Assembly (NCBI GenBank): GCA_026874595.1
Contig: CM049307.1
Location: 63,144,370 to 63,208,369 of the forward strand
From: Sipunculus nudus
Taxonomy: Eukaryota > Annelida > Sipuncula > Golfingiida > Sipunculidae
Reading direction: 5' to 3'
DNA length: 64,000 nt
Shown: positions 34,229-45,816 of the stretch, piece after piece
Numbering within the stretch: position 1 is the first letter of the stretch
Layout of the letters: every line of letters starts with the position of its first letter
The notes under the pieces: model-generated
What the model saw: only the letters and a program-made list of their open reading frames with translations
What the model was told of the DNA's origin: nothing
Database searches by the model: none
Translations under genes and position numbers: made by a program

Positions 34229-35094
34229 TTGAGGCCAAATAAATTGGGCTATCATAAGCTTAGCAGAACTAAGTATCATAAGCTTAGCAGAACTAAGTCC
34301 CTGTTTAAAAGAAGTGCTGGCATAACTCAGTACATAGTGGTCATATAATGGAGGCTCCTATTGTGTTTTAAACCCTTACAATTCCTGAAAAAAAGATACC
34401 AATATTATGATGCTTAAAATGTATATATGCTAATAGGACAAAAAAAAGAGACCTGTAAGATATGGTCATTATTCCTGGGGTGGTTTGCCAGACCAGCATG
34501 GTCATTAGTTGGGCTTTACTGAAGATTATGCATAAAATTTACAAGTTTACAATAACAAAATAAGGTGAACAAGCTGATGCAAGAGTCAAAGTTAAACTAT
34601 TCCAGACAATACATTTTATCATGAGAAATTATAAGTGCATTCATATCAGAAGAATTCATGTCTAAAGTTGGAAGAAACGCAACTGCATGTATATATGTGG
34701 TGTAGCTATCCAGGATCCTGGTATGTAAAAATCAGAGTAAACACTAGAACTTAAAATCCTTGGGGGAAAAAGAAAGCACATCAAATTAAAATTAAATTTT
34801 GTGTTTATGGGGAAACTTATGTAATCTAAAACAGAAATATTTGAATGACCAAGAAATTTAGCCAAATAAAACAATTTTAACCAACTTTTAAAACTCACTT
34901 TAACTGCAACCCCATTATTTGAAACTGTCTCTGAATCAGAGACAGTGAACTGCATGGCCTTTGCTCAGAGAGCCACATGGTTGGCAGTTGATACATCATA
35001 ACAAGATGTTAAGCTAGTGTGTGCTTGCCCGAAGTGGTTTGGAAAACCCAGAGCAGACTTTTTTTGCTGCTTATCACTGCTTGTGTATAAATAA
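34229..35094. other. PITPNC1 intron sequence with a perfect short palindrome
   Basis: A 17-bp unit (TCATAAGCTTAGCAGAACTAAG) is duplicated near 34253-34297. A perfect 11-bp inverted repeat ACTGTCTCTGA-A-TCAGAGACAGT lies at 34924-34946. Nothing coding. Confidence 0.5.
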
Positions 35095-36451
35095 GAACTC
35101 CGCTGTAACCACTGGGCAGAACTTTACAAAACCCGGGATTATGTTTGGGTCACGTGAACTGCTGCGCCCTGATTTTGTTTTGACCTCTGACCTTTCCTCT
35201 CTGCCCAGCGTCCATTTGTGTGTCTGTTTCCATACATAAACCCACATATCTCGGGAACCGTTAGACCGATTTTGTACAAATGTAGCTCTTGGAAGTTGGA
35301 TAGCTTTATAACCTACACAAAAAATGGTGGCGCCACCTGCAGCCATGTTTGCACAGTGTCCATCTGTTCATCTGCCTTGGGTTAAAATCACTCATATCTC
35401 TGCAGTGGTTTCACTAATTCACCTGAAATTCGGCATGCATATACATCCTGGATAGCTTTCTTGATTTTATGACAGGTGGCGCCACTTACATTCACATTCA
35501 CGCTGCAGACATCCAAGCTTATATCTCAGGAACCGTTTGACCGATTGGGCCTAATTTATGCATGTGTGTAGATCACACATAGCTCTTTATCATACGCAAA
35601 ACTGGTGGTGCCACCTGCAACCATTTTTGCACAGCGTCCTTCAGTTTGTCTGCCATGGGATAATATCACTCATATGTCGGCAGTGGTTTGACATATCTGC
35701 CTAAAATTTTGCAGTTTTAATACATCCTGGACAGCTTTCTTGATTTTATGACAGGTGGCGCCACCTACATTCTAGTTTATGCTGCAGACATCCAAGCTCA
35801 TATCTCAAGAACCTTTTGACCGATTGGGCCAAAATTTTGCATGTGTATAGATCTCACATAGCTCTTTATTATACACAAAACTGGAGGGACCACCTGCAAC
35901 CATTTTTGCACAGTGTCCATCTGTTTGTCTGCCAAGGGCTAAAATCACTCATATACATGTAGTGGTTTGACTTATCTGCCTTAAATTTTGCATATGTAAA
36001 CAACTTTGACAGCTTTCTGGATTTTGTGGTAGGTGGCGCCACCTACATTTATGTTAACGCTGCAGACATTCAGGCTTATATCTCAGGACTGGTTGGACAT
36101 ATCCCCCTGAAATTTTGCATGTGTATAGATCTCACATAACTCGTAATCATACACAAAATTGGTGGCGCCACCTGCCACCATTTTTGCACAAGTCCGTTTG
36201 TTTTTCTGCTATGGGATAAAATCACTCATATACATGTAGTGGTTTGACTTTTCTGCCTAAAATTTTGCATATGTATACAACTTGGACAGCTTTCTGGATT
36301 TGTGGTACACATTTAGGCTGCAGACAGCCATGCTAATATGCAACACACCTCACTCTTTTTCCCCTTGCCACTCAATCCATGCCTCACTTCACCCGTTCCA
36401 CTCTGATTTAGGCGGATACACGTAGTCGCTTGTCGACTACCCATATTCTAG
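35095..36451 (+). mobile_element. CTAG-1 element copy B, 5'-truncated
   Basis: Begins inside the element at GAACTCCGCTGTAACC, lacking the GTATCCGCC start and the GCC-rich part. It carries the tandem core with GGTGGCGCCACC-type palindromes at about 35328, 35475, 35605, 35755, 36031 and 36163. The 3' end is complete: CACTCTGATTTAGGCGGATAC, perfect hairpin GTAGTCG-CTTGT-CGACTAC at 36422-36440, then CTAG (36448-36451) and TT. Confidence 0.85.
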
Positions 36452-37590
36452 TTTTATTTTATGATAACTAAGACACTGAGCAGAAATATCATAATTCTAT
36501 TGTTAAGTGGCTTGTCTCTAGTTTTTAAAAGGAAACTTAAGGATCTCCTATCACTCTGGCACAGCGAAGCATAAGGAGAGACAGGTTGGCAAAATTCTGG
36601 CAAATACTCATGAAGTCAATGTCAGTGGTAAATAGATGGAAATGCCAATATTTTGCTGGCATTTGTTGGTAAATACTGGCAAATTGATTTTTATCACATC
36701 AGGTCATATAAAAATTTCTTTTTTCTTGATTATAATTAAATTTCTTTACTAGAATCTTTTTATTAATTTAATTGCATGGGAGCAAGGGCTCGAAGAAAAT
36801 GAACATCATGTCTGAGTGTTAAGCTTTGTATTGTTATGTGCAGCTGTCCTCAGTAAATAAGTCTAGACTATATACTTGTACAAACAGGTATACATATATA
36901 TATATATATATACATTTGTTCTGAATTTGGGATGCAGCTATTAGTATCAATAGGTGTTGATGGAGAGAATAATGTAATCAATACATGTTACATACATGTG
37001 GGTGTATTATCCATATCCTGCCAGATGAGAGTGGTTGTATATATGTGTAATACTTGTATATGTATGGTTTAGTAAAAAAAGATAATCCTTAGGCCACACA
37101 CAAAAATTTATCTTTCTACAGATTCTGAGAACAAAAAATATGGTCCTGGATCGGCAAATTATTTTTCTTTTTTTTTTAAATGGTAGAGACTCATTACATG
37201 GAATTTACCAGATTGCTTAAAAAAAATTGCTCCAGTTCTTGAAATGGTGTATATGATCAACACAGAATTTAGTCCATTTTCCAGCACAAATTAGCAACAT
37301 AAATTCCAAAGGACCTTGTGTTCATTTGCAAAAAAAATGGGAGCAGCAATTAGGAAAAACTATAAATTTTTTATTGTGTATACATGTAGCCTTACTTTCA
37401 GATTTCTGACAAGTTTTGTATATTGATATATATATATATTTATCTGTATATTGATAAAAATAGTTTTGTGGAGACCATGTTTTCACATGGGTTCTGCTGC
37501 TGCAGGGTTTGCTTCCAGAAAACTCCACTGAGACCCTTGGACCAGTCCATCTAAAACCAAGCCTAATTATTTGGTGACATGTAAATTAGT
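36452..37590. other. PITPNC1 intron sequence with repeat 'I' copy 2
   Basis: 37115-37340 repeats the 16281-16530 sequence in the same orientation. Short (TA)n tracts lie at about 36895-36912 and 37427-37440. Otherwise nothing recognised. Confidence 0.5.
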
Positions 37591-38395
37591 GCCTTACAAA
37601 AACTGGAGGTGCCACCTGCAACCCTTTTAATGCAGATTGATTCTTGGGGTCTTTATGATAACACCCCATATCTCAGGAGTAGTTCAATGTATTAGTCTGA
37701 AATTATACATGTCCATAGATCTTTGACACCTCGATCTTGTACTTAAGACTGGTGGCGTAATCTGTAATCATATTTGCATGGCATCGATCCATGTGTTTGC
37801 ATTGCACCCACCCATGCATTTACCATCTGTTCGTCTTATGGAATGGTTCAATGTATTTGGCTGATATTGTGCATGTCCATAGATCTTTGATATCTCCATC
37901 TCGTACACAAGACTGGTGGTGCAATCTGTAATCAGATTCGTGTGGCATCCATCCAAGCATTTGCTTTGGGTGAAAATCACTCATATCTCAGGAGGGGTTC
38001 AATATGTTGGTGTTTAATTTGGCATGTCCATCCATCTTTGAGAGATTTACCATAATCAGACAGGTGGCTCCACCTACCTTCCCATTTTTGCATAGAATAC
38101 GTCAGTGCCCTCTTCCCAGGAGTGTTTGCTGTATTGGCCTGAAATTATGCATGTCCATAGATCTTGGTTACCTTCATTTCGGACTCAAGACTGGTGGTGG
38201 CAATTGCAATTGCTTTTACATGGTGTCTATCCGTGCATTTTCTGTGGATAAAAATGCTTATATCTTAGGAGTGGTTCATTGTATTGGTCAGAAATTTGGC
38301 ATGTCCATCCATCTTGGAGAGTTTTCTTGTAAACCAGACATGTGGCGCAACCAATAACTAATGGTTTTTGGAAGATAATAAAAGTCTTTGACTCG
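37591..38395 (+). repeat. Diverged tandem core related to CTAG-1 (no ends)
   Basis: Four or five decayed units of ~130-190 bp, each with CATATCTCAGGAGTRGTTCA, ATTGGTC/CTGAAATT, CATGTCCATAGATCTTTG and a degraded GGTGGCGCCACC (GGAGGTGCCACC, GGTGGCGTAATC, GGTGGCTCCACC, GTGGCGCAACC). It lies directly upstream of the CTAG-2 start at 38422. Terminal hairpins are missing. Confidence 0.65.
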
Positions 38396-38589
38396 TGATT
38401 TTCTTGCTTCTTGGAGTAATTGTATCCCTAGACAAAGTCAGGGGGATACTATGTTTTTATGCCGGTCCCCCCTGCCGCCGCCGCATATAAATCTTGTTGG
38501 CGCGATAACTCAAAAAAATATTTCACAGATTTTTACCAAACTTGGTATATGTATAGATATTGGTGAGAGGACGACGCCTATTTAAAATG

Positions 38590-38628
38590 AGGTCATGACC
38601 TCAACCAGGAGAGTGACCTTGACCTTGA
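38590..38628. promoter_or_regulatory. Nuclear-receptor-like half sites inside CTAG-2
   Basis: A perfect AGGTCATGACCT palindrome at 38590-38601 (the form of the palindromic thyroid/retinoid element) is followed at 38614-38628 by TGACCTTGACCTTGA, two AGGTCA-type half sites on the minus strand, each with the TCAAGG extension preferred by monomeric receptors such as ERR. The same pair recurs at 38911-38948, 45943-45980 and, decayed, near 46269-46300. Binding is not shown. Confidence 0.35.
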
Positions 38629-39042
38629 ATAGGTACAGTTTTGGGGAAAATCACACAAATTCTTAAATATCTCAAGAAATCTTGCATGGATTGATCCCAA
38701 AATTAAGTTGATAGAAGATCATGGATGGGGTTGTCATGTTCCAGAAACTGGTGCTGTGACCTATTATTCATTACTTGTTTTCATGCTTTTTGATACCCCC
38801 AAAATTGCCACTTGACAGTACTGTGAGCATTATAAGTCAAAAACTAATAAACAGATTTCTTTAATATTGTGCATATACATGGGTTATGGGATGACGTATA
38901 TATAAATTGGGGTCATGACCTTTCCTATTAGAGTGACCTTGACCTTGAATATTGCCATATATGACGAAAATTATACAAAATCATTAATATCTCAATAAGG
39001 GATGCATGGATTGGTCCAAAAATCAACTTGATCGAAGATGGG

Positions 39043-41012
39043 ATCAACAATATAATTCAAGATAAATGCAAAAACTTTAGGGGTAAACAATCAATGTCTC
39101 AGGCTGCTCTGTTCACTAAACTGCGATCTTCATTAGCCAATCTTGATCAATGTACCCTCCCTGAACCCTCATCTGCGGAACTTTCATCAAGTCAATTAGA
39201 ATGTACTGATGACACCATTCTTAATCTGACATCGCAAATATCTTCCCAGCCGAGCGATATGCTACAGTCTAACTCGAATACTGTTTCACAGAAATCAATC
39301 CCAAATGTAAGCCCCACCATCAACAACGATAATGCCTGGTGTACCCCTGACTGTACACTAAGCGGCTCTGATAAAGAAAATATGCTTCGCTGTTGTCTTT
39401 GCATGTCGTGGTTCCACGAACATTGCATGGGCATTACAAATGACCGGGATATACCCAGCGTATGGAACTGTACTTCCTGTAGAGAACTTCAAACACAGTC
39501 ACACGGTTGTACGCTCGTATAACAAAATTTGACGACATCCTTGTGAAACAATCCTACACAGCTACTGAGTTGAGCAAATCAATTCAAATACTCACTAAGA
39601 CAAACATGGATTTGGTTGAGATGTTAAGAATTAAAACTCTCGCCTTACAAGCAGCGGCTGATGAAATAAAAGCACTAAAGTCTCAAATTACCACCGGCCA
39701 CAAAACATCACCAGCTGAGGATGCACCTTCCCACTTCCCTGACCTGAGTGAAACCACCAGCACTCCAGCAACTCGACATCTCTTGATGGGCGATTCCCTC
39801 TTAAGGGATGTGGTGGCAACCACACCCTCAATGACCATTAACACAAAAAGTGGCGCTAGTCTGCAAGACGCCCTGGACAGGCTGAAAATGAAATCTAGTT
39901 CCTTTAAAACTGTTAGCCTTATGGTGGGTACAAATGACTGTTCCAGTGACTCTTCTGACGATATACTGGAGAAATATAAACTGGTAATCAAAGAAGCCAC
40001 CCGCATTGCGGAATCTGATGTTAAAATATGCAGCATTACTCAACTCAAAAAGTGTAGGGGACGGTGTAAAATCACTTAACGCTAAACTGAAGTCATTAGC
40101 TATGGAAGTCTCCATCGATAATGATTCTAACTTTCTTCTCAGGGACGGGTCAGATGACGATTCGCTCCTCCTTTGTGATGGTCTCTATCTATCTTGATGT
40201 GGAACAGAATGATTGAAGAATCTTGATCTGCACTCCCTTACACGTTATCAGCAACGTACTGTAGCCCCAAGGTTCACGCTATCTTAAGCTGTGTTTCCAT
40301 TCATCCGTAAATCTTGTACGTCTTGTACGCAAAAAATCGGATCCCTCTTTTTGAGATGAACTGTTTCCAAATGTCCGTTTTAACGTGCTCCGCATGCATA
40401 TCCGCAAAAACGGACAACATCAAAACGGATCGGTGAGCGATTCATCCGTTTTACGGATGGCAAAAATGCCTTCATTTCCCAACAGTGCCCCGGTGCCGGG
40501 TGTGATGAGACATATTAACCTTCTTCCTGCCTATCGTCCTTGCAGTTTAAAAAGAGGCACATGAAAGGGCATCCGCAAGAAAAACGTACGTACTTATGGA
40601 AACAGTTTTTGCGGATTGCGCACTATAGAACGTATGTACGTCTTTTGCGGATATGTTTTTTGAGGATACATGGAAACACAGCTTTACTCTGATGTAACAA
40701 AGTCGCATGACACTCGACCCCCACCAGCTCATCTTAACCACAGACGGGTACCTCGTCAATCCATGGACTCCTTGCCATGACCAAACTTCACTTGGTACCG
40801 GGACCGCAGACCACCTCCCTCTGGTATCATCTCAAACCAGAAGCAACGAGCTCCTTTAATTCCTGCAGATAGACGTCGCTGCAGGTTTTGTGGCGAGAAA
40901 GGCCATTTTGAAACCTCTTGTGGGCACGGTGCCCCAATTTTATGTTACAACTGTGGCCAGGCTGGTCATAAATCTAAAAACTGTCCACATAATCTTAGTT
41001 CATTCTTTTAGG
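39043..41012 (+). pseudogene. LINE ORF1: PHD finger, coiled coil, SGNH esterase, CCHC zinc knuckles
   Basis: 39340-39487 reads a PHD-type finger (WCTPDC...MLRCCLCMSWFHEHCMGI...WNCTSC). After a frameshift near 39510 comes a heptad-like helix (LTKTNMDLVEMLRIKTLALQ). Then comes an SGNH hydrolase: block I MGDSLLRD (39785-39808), GASLQDAL, block III MVGTND (39922-39939), and DGLYLS where D-x-x-H is expected, so the catalytic His is Tyr. A second frameshift is near 40040. After the MITE, 40885-40990 encodes two CCHC knuckles (CRFCGEKGHFETSCGHG and CYNCGQAGHKSKNC). This combination is known for CR1-like ORF1 proteins. Confidence 0.8.
40287..40683 (+). mobile_element. 397-bp PIF/Harbinger-type MITE, copy 1, flanked by TTA
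   Basis: Ends AGCTGTGTTTCCATTCATCC and its inverse (...ATGGAAACACAGCT), about 25 bp of imperfect TIR, flanked by TTA at 40284-40286 and 40684-40686. The 3-bp TTA duplication is the hallmark of PIF/Harbinger elements. The interior has CGTACGTAC-type palindromes and AACGGATGAATCGCTCACCG-like blocks; no ORF. It interrupts the LINE ORF1. Confidence 0.88.
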
Positions 41013-41077
41013 AATTTGGCACAATATCTACGGTTAATGTCAATAACGTAGATTCTGCCAGTTGCACTTCTCATTAT

Positions 41078-42100
41078 ATGTCAACAACTTGCACTGATGT
41101 GATAGTTAATCTTGTTCCAGACGATATTCATACCCTAGTTAAGCTGATTCGGTCTAAAGTTACAGCCAACTCTAAACTTGAGTCAAAAGTGACACAATCG
41201 GAAATATCAAGCACGAACTTGTCTCCTACACTAAATGGAGCTTCCAACGATGACCATAATTTGAATGTCTCACCCCCTTGCAGTGAAGTTAAGCTGCCTC
41301 CTCCACAATCTGTTTCTCAGTTAAATGTATTGACCTCACAAAATTCTAAGTTATCACAAGACTCAACCATATATACAACACATTCGAAGTCAAATATTCT
41401 TGTTTTTCATTTGAATGTACGTAGCCTACTCCCCAAATTTGAACAGATCAAAGATCTGTTACATAAAAAGCATATTGACATACTATGCCTCAGTGAAACC
41501 TGGTTAGATGACACAGTATGTGATAACGAGTTATCAATCTCAGGTTTCAATATGTTTAAAAGACATTGTAACAGGCACGTAGGTGGCTTAATAGTGTATA
41601 CAAGGGACCACCTCACCTCAACATTTGTGCCCGAGTTACATATGGATGATATCGAAAACCTATGGATTAATATTAAATGTCCCCGCAAGGGCTCCTTTCT
41701 TATAGGCGCTTTTTACCGCCCTCCCTCCGCTCCAACCAGCTTCTCCGAATCTTTGTCAATAAACATTGAACATTACCTCTCGCTATGCCTAAACATTATT
41801 TAAACGGAGATTTTAACACTGACTACAAGAACGATAATCACTACAACCCACTAAAGTCCCCATGTAACCTCTTTGATTTAGAGCAGCTAATTGATGAACC
41901 TACTCGTGTGACTCAAACCTCTTCTAGTACTTTCGATTTAATTATAACATCCAACCCACAAAATCATAAATTCTCTGGAGTGTATAAAACCTCCCTCAGT
42001 GATCACTATGCAATATTTAATTACCTTCAATTTGAATCTTTGCATACAAAAGATGGGTTACATCACACATACCTTCATACAGGAAATTTAATGGAATAGC
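41078..42100 (+). pseudogene. LINE ORF2 N-terminus: APE-type endonuclease
   Basis: Reads ILVFHLNVRSLLPKFEQIKD, then ILCLSETWLDD (catalytic Glu), GGLIVYTRD, LIGAFYRPPS, a frameshift near 41800, NGDFNTDY, PTRVTQTSSSTFDLIIT and SLSDHYAIF (catalytic Asp-His). These are the ordered motifs of the apurinic-like endonuclease that nicks the target for LINE insertion. The frame is lost after about 42100, with stop codons. Linker sequence (IDNKTREIMRLCDFMH) follows up to the F insertion at 42317. Confidence 0.85.
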
Positions 42101-42317
42101 CTTCCTTGATAACTTAAATAGAATAAAACATTTACTCATCCGCATCATACTCACTGCATCTGATGAAAATGATGCATGGATTCTCTGGAAAGAAGCCTTT
42201 CTCTACATTTGTTATAAGCATGCACCAATCAGACAAGTTAGAGTAAAATCTCAAAAACCTTGTTTTATTGACAACAAAACTCGAGAAATTATGAGGCTAT
42301 GTGACTTCATGCATAAA

Positions 42318-45022
42318 CAAGGGACCCATGGGTCACGGCGCTCAGCTGTATATATGATAAAAAATATGATTTGGGAAAGAGGCACATACTTGTTTTGTGT
42401 GGTAATAAATATAAGCTTTATTATGAGTTGTTGGTGTTTAGCTTATGTATGATTTTGATAGTATCTTTGGAGACAGGGAAGAGGATTGATTTCATTTATT
42501 TTATTAACAAATGGAGCGCTATTGTCACACAGATATTTACTTGGCCATATAACTTATAAGCAACACATATAATAAAAGAGTTTAACTATTTATTAAAATT
42601 TAATAACAAATATTGTGCCAATATAATTTTTATTTAAAAAAATAATAAGAAAATCATATGATTTTTTAAAATAAAATATAACTAAAATGAATATTGAAAT
42701 ATTATTATAGAATATATTCATGGATGCGTTTATGAATACATTTTGAAAGTATCTGCACTGGTATTCAAATACTCTCATTTTTACCAGAAATCCTATTCTT
42801 ATGCAAAAAAATTTTTTAATGCAGTACATATTCATATTCGTATTCAAATACATTTGCAAAGCATTTGCACCATGTCTAGTATTTATTCAGTTTTAGCCAA
42901 ACAATGATGTTGAGAATCCAGAATATACAAAATTCACAAATTTTAATAATGATCATAAGTACCTGGTTTTATGGCTTTTATTTATATTATAAAAAATAAA
43001 TGTAATATATTCACTTTGGACTACTTTCACATCAATCTACACACTAGACACAGTAGGAATCTAGATTAATATTATCAACTGCATCTTTGTCTATCATTAA
43101 TTTCCTTCATATGATCCCTAATGATTAGTAATGAATAATATGATTGATTTTTTTATCATTAAAATTTCACTGAAAAATACCATAGGTGACTGCATGGTGT
43201 TATTTGGAATAACATTAACATTGACATTCTATCCATCCATACAAGATTATTATATCATCAGTAACTGCAAGTTAAGTTTCTGTTACTCATCAACTAACAA
43301 ATTCCTTTTCTATTAATTTTTCTTTAATTTGTTATAAAGAAAAAAACAATACAAAATTATTAATTTATTGTTTATTGTTATGTTGTTTTTCAAAACAACT
43401 ACTAGATGAGTTGGGTTGGGCATCTGGATCAACTGTGGCTGGGCATTAGCTGCCTGGCTGCCCCAGTGTATGCTTAGCTCAAGCATGCATAATCTGATGA
43501 AAGGTCAACAAGGTCAACATACAGGTGACTGAAGAGGGGCTGGATTAAGCCTGGGTCTGACATGGTCTCATAAAAACATTAATAAAAGCTACAATATTTG
43601 GCCAATTTCTTTTAGCTTTCTAAACTACAAAGATGAAATCCTTATGTGTGCATGATATGAAAATTATATCAACAGTGCTCTCAGGAAGCAAACATGCCAT
43701 GGTCAAAATTTGGCAAAATTTAAGGTACTAATTTTATATTTATACCAATAACTTTAAAATAAAAATAAAATTTGAATAATTCAGAACTAATTTTTGGTAT
43801 TCAATTGAATCTTGATTAAATAATGTTACATGCCTGACAAAAAAATCTCTAGCTTCAGCAATCCTCTTGTTAAGGGAGTAAATATATTTCTTGATTTTTT
43901 AAAAAGTGCATTATGTTTGGGCCCGTAACTTAAAACAATTACGCAATACTGACATCATTTCTGGCATGTGCATAGCAAATGTATAGAAAAATATGTATAT
44001 TATATATGATCAAAGTCAGATCAGTGGTTTTGATAAAAGGTAGTCTTACAGTGTAACAATGGGTTTTTAATGGAAAAATGAAGTTTTTCATTAATATTTC
44101 GAAGGAATTAAGTCCTAGTGATCAAATTCTTGGCATGGTAGGGGATTTTGGAGACATCTAACTGTATGCTAAATTTAAGGAACTTAGAGCTGAATCTAGG
44201 GAGCTGAGCTCTAGCAAACTGCATTATAACACTAGCTTGATGTAAACTTGATGTGACATGGTGCTTGAAAACTTGAATGAAATCTACAGTTTTTGATCAA
44301 CTGGTTTCAAATTTTTTATGTTAACAGACAAAATGCTAACAAAAACATGCTGTGAAAATTAAATCCACAGTACTGACAGGAAAAAAACGTGCCATGGTCA
44401 AACTTGGGCAAAATAAGTTATATGGCCAAGTCAAAATCTGTGTGACAATAGTACTCCATTTGTTAATAAAATAAATGAAATCAATCCTCTTCCCTGTCTC
44501 CAAAGGTACTATCAAAATCATACATAAGCTAAACAACAACAACTCATAATACAGCTTATACTTATTACCACACAAAACCAGCATGTGCCTCATTTCTAAA
44601 TAATATTTTTTTATCATATATAACAGCTGAGCGTCGTGACCCATAGGTCCCTAGTTTAAATTAAATAATACTGACTTAATTTCTGGCTTGTACATAGGAA
44701 CTATATAGAGGAATATTTATGGTAAATATGAAGAAAACCAGATGAGTGGTTTTGATATTAGGCAGTCCTGAAGTGTGAAAATAGATTTCTAATAAAAAAT
44801 TGAGGTTTTTCCTTAATATCTGGAAGGGACAAAGTCCTATTGACCCAATTTTCGGCATGGTAGGAGATTTTGGGGACATCTAACTGTATGGCGAATTTCA
44901 GATTCGTATGTCCAATGGTGTCAAAATGTGCCAGTCTTACAGACGGATGGACAGACAGACGGACGGACGACGGACAATGGACCACGACTATAGCTCAGAT
45001 GACTTATAGTCAGCTGAGCTAA
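42318..45022 (-). mobile_element. F-family element copy 3, nested in the LINE linker, with an internal inverted segment
   Basis: Minus-strand 5' end TTTAGCTCAGCTGACTATAA at about 45022; the 3' end (rc of CAAGGGACCCATGGGTCACG) is at 42318. Removing the sequence between CAT and TGG rejoins the LINE frame as ...RLCDFMH-WLKNNIGTDLVI... . Within it, 44401-44660 is an inverted copy of 42318-42559, and a second partial 5' region occurs at about 43650-44200. It is therefore a composite or multi-insertion structure. No intact ORF. Confidence 0.7.
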
Positions 45023-45816
45023 AAATGGCTCAAAAACAACATTGGGACGGACTTAGTTATTTATAAACAACTTCAAAATTTAGCTAACATTAAAATCAAA
45101 CAACATAAACGTAGATTTTATATGACTAAGATAGGCCAAGCTGGTATGAACCAGAAAAAGATATAGAACGTTGTAAACAGCATCTTAAAGAAAGCTCAGA
45201 ATAGCAATGATCTCCAGCACATTAATATTGAAGAAGCGGCCAAACACTTTGCTGATGTCCGCCTTCTACTGTCTGACAAATTTCTTTCATCATGCACGCA
45301 AAGCTTTCACATCCAAACATCATCCAGTAACTTTGAATTTAGTCTCATAACCTCCTCTCTAGTACAGCAGTTTCTAACAAGCCTATCTTTCGAGAGTAAA
45401 ATCAATCTCAAAGAAACTGCTCCTCCTTACAGGTCTTTAAAAAGAATATCATGTAATAAACCTCTGTGCTTTATATGTCATATACTGCATGCTATTTCAA
45501 ATCCTGTTATATTCCATATTTATGTCACACTCATGATTGCCTTGTATATAACGTTGCATGTCAGAGTTTTATATTCATGTTTAATATCACATCTTGCTGT
45601 ATATTATGTTAAATGTCATAGTTATATTTTTCATGTTAAAAATCCCATCTTGCTGCATAATTTTATCTTTTAGTCACTTTAATTAATTCTGATTGCATTT
45701 TACATGTTTTATACATTGAATAAACTGTATATCCAAACAGGGCCCTGTGGCTGATCAGACAATCTCGTCTGAACGGGCTACCCTGTATAAATATGTTTTA
45801 ATAAATAAATAAATAA
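45023..45816 (+). pseudogene. LINE remnant: endonuclease-RT linker, RT deleted, C-terminus and tail
   Basis: Reads WLKNNIGTDLVIYKQLQNLA, KIKQHKRRFYMTKIGQAG, then DLQHINIEEAAKHFADVRLL and FSLITSSLVQQFL. This is the stretch that normally leads into the polymerase. It passes directly to a short Cys-containing C-terminus (TAPPYRSLKRISCNKPLCFI) and the AAAT tail. The palm motifs are absent, so the RT domain has been deleted. Confidence 0.65.

Larger units (their letters stand above)
39040..45816 (+). mobile_element. CR1-type LINE, degenerate, inserted in CTAG-2 and itself carrying two insertions
   Basis: Coding order: PHD finger, coiled coil, SGNH esterase and CCHC knuckles (ORF1); APE endonuclease and linker (ORF2); then a jump to the C-terminus with the reverse transcriptase missing. 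The 3' end has an (AAAT)n tail at about 45799-45815. The left boundary is at GAAGAT|GGGATC near 39040 and the right resumes CTAG-2 sequence (ATCTTGGGTAGTATTGTCAT). Nested in it are a TTA-flanked MITE (40287-40683) and F-family sequence (42318-45022). Several stops and frameshifts; dead. Confidence 0.85.

Noticed and set aside
43480-43520. Hammerhead ribozyme (CTGATGA core)
   Set aside because: No GAAA partner or closing stems at the expected distances; the same holds for the CTGATGA near 46640.
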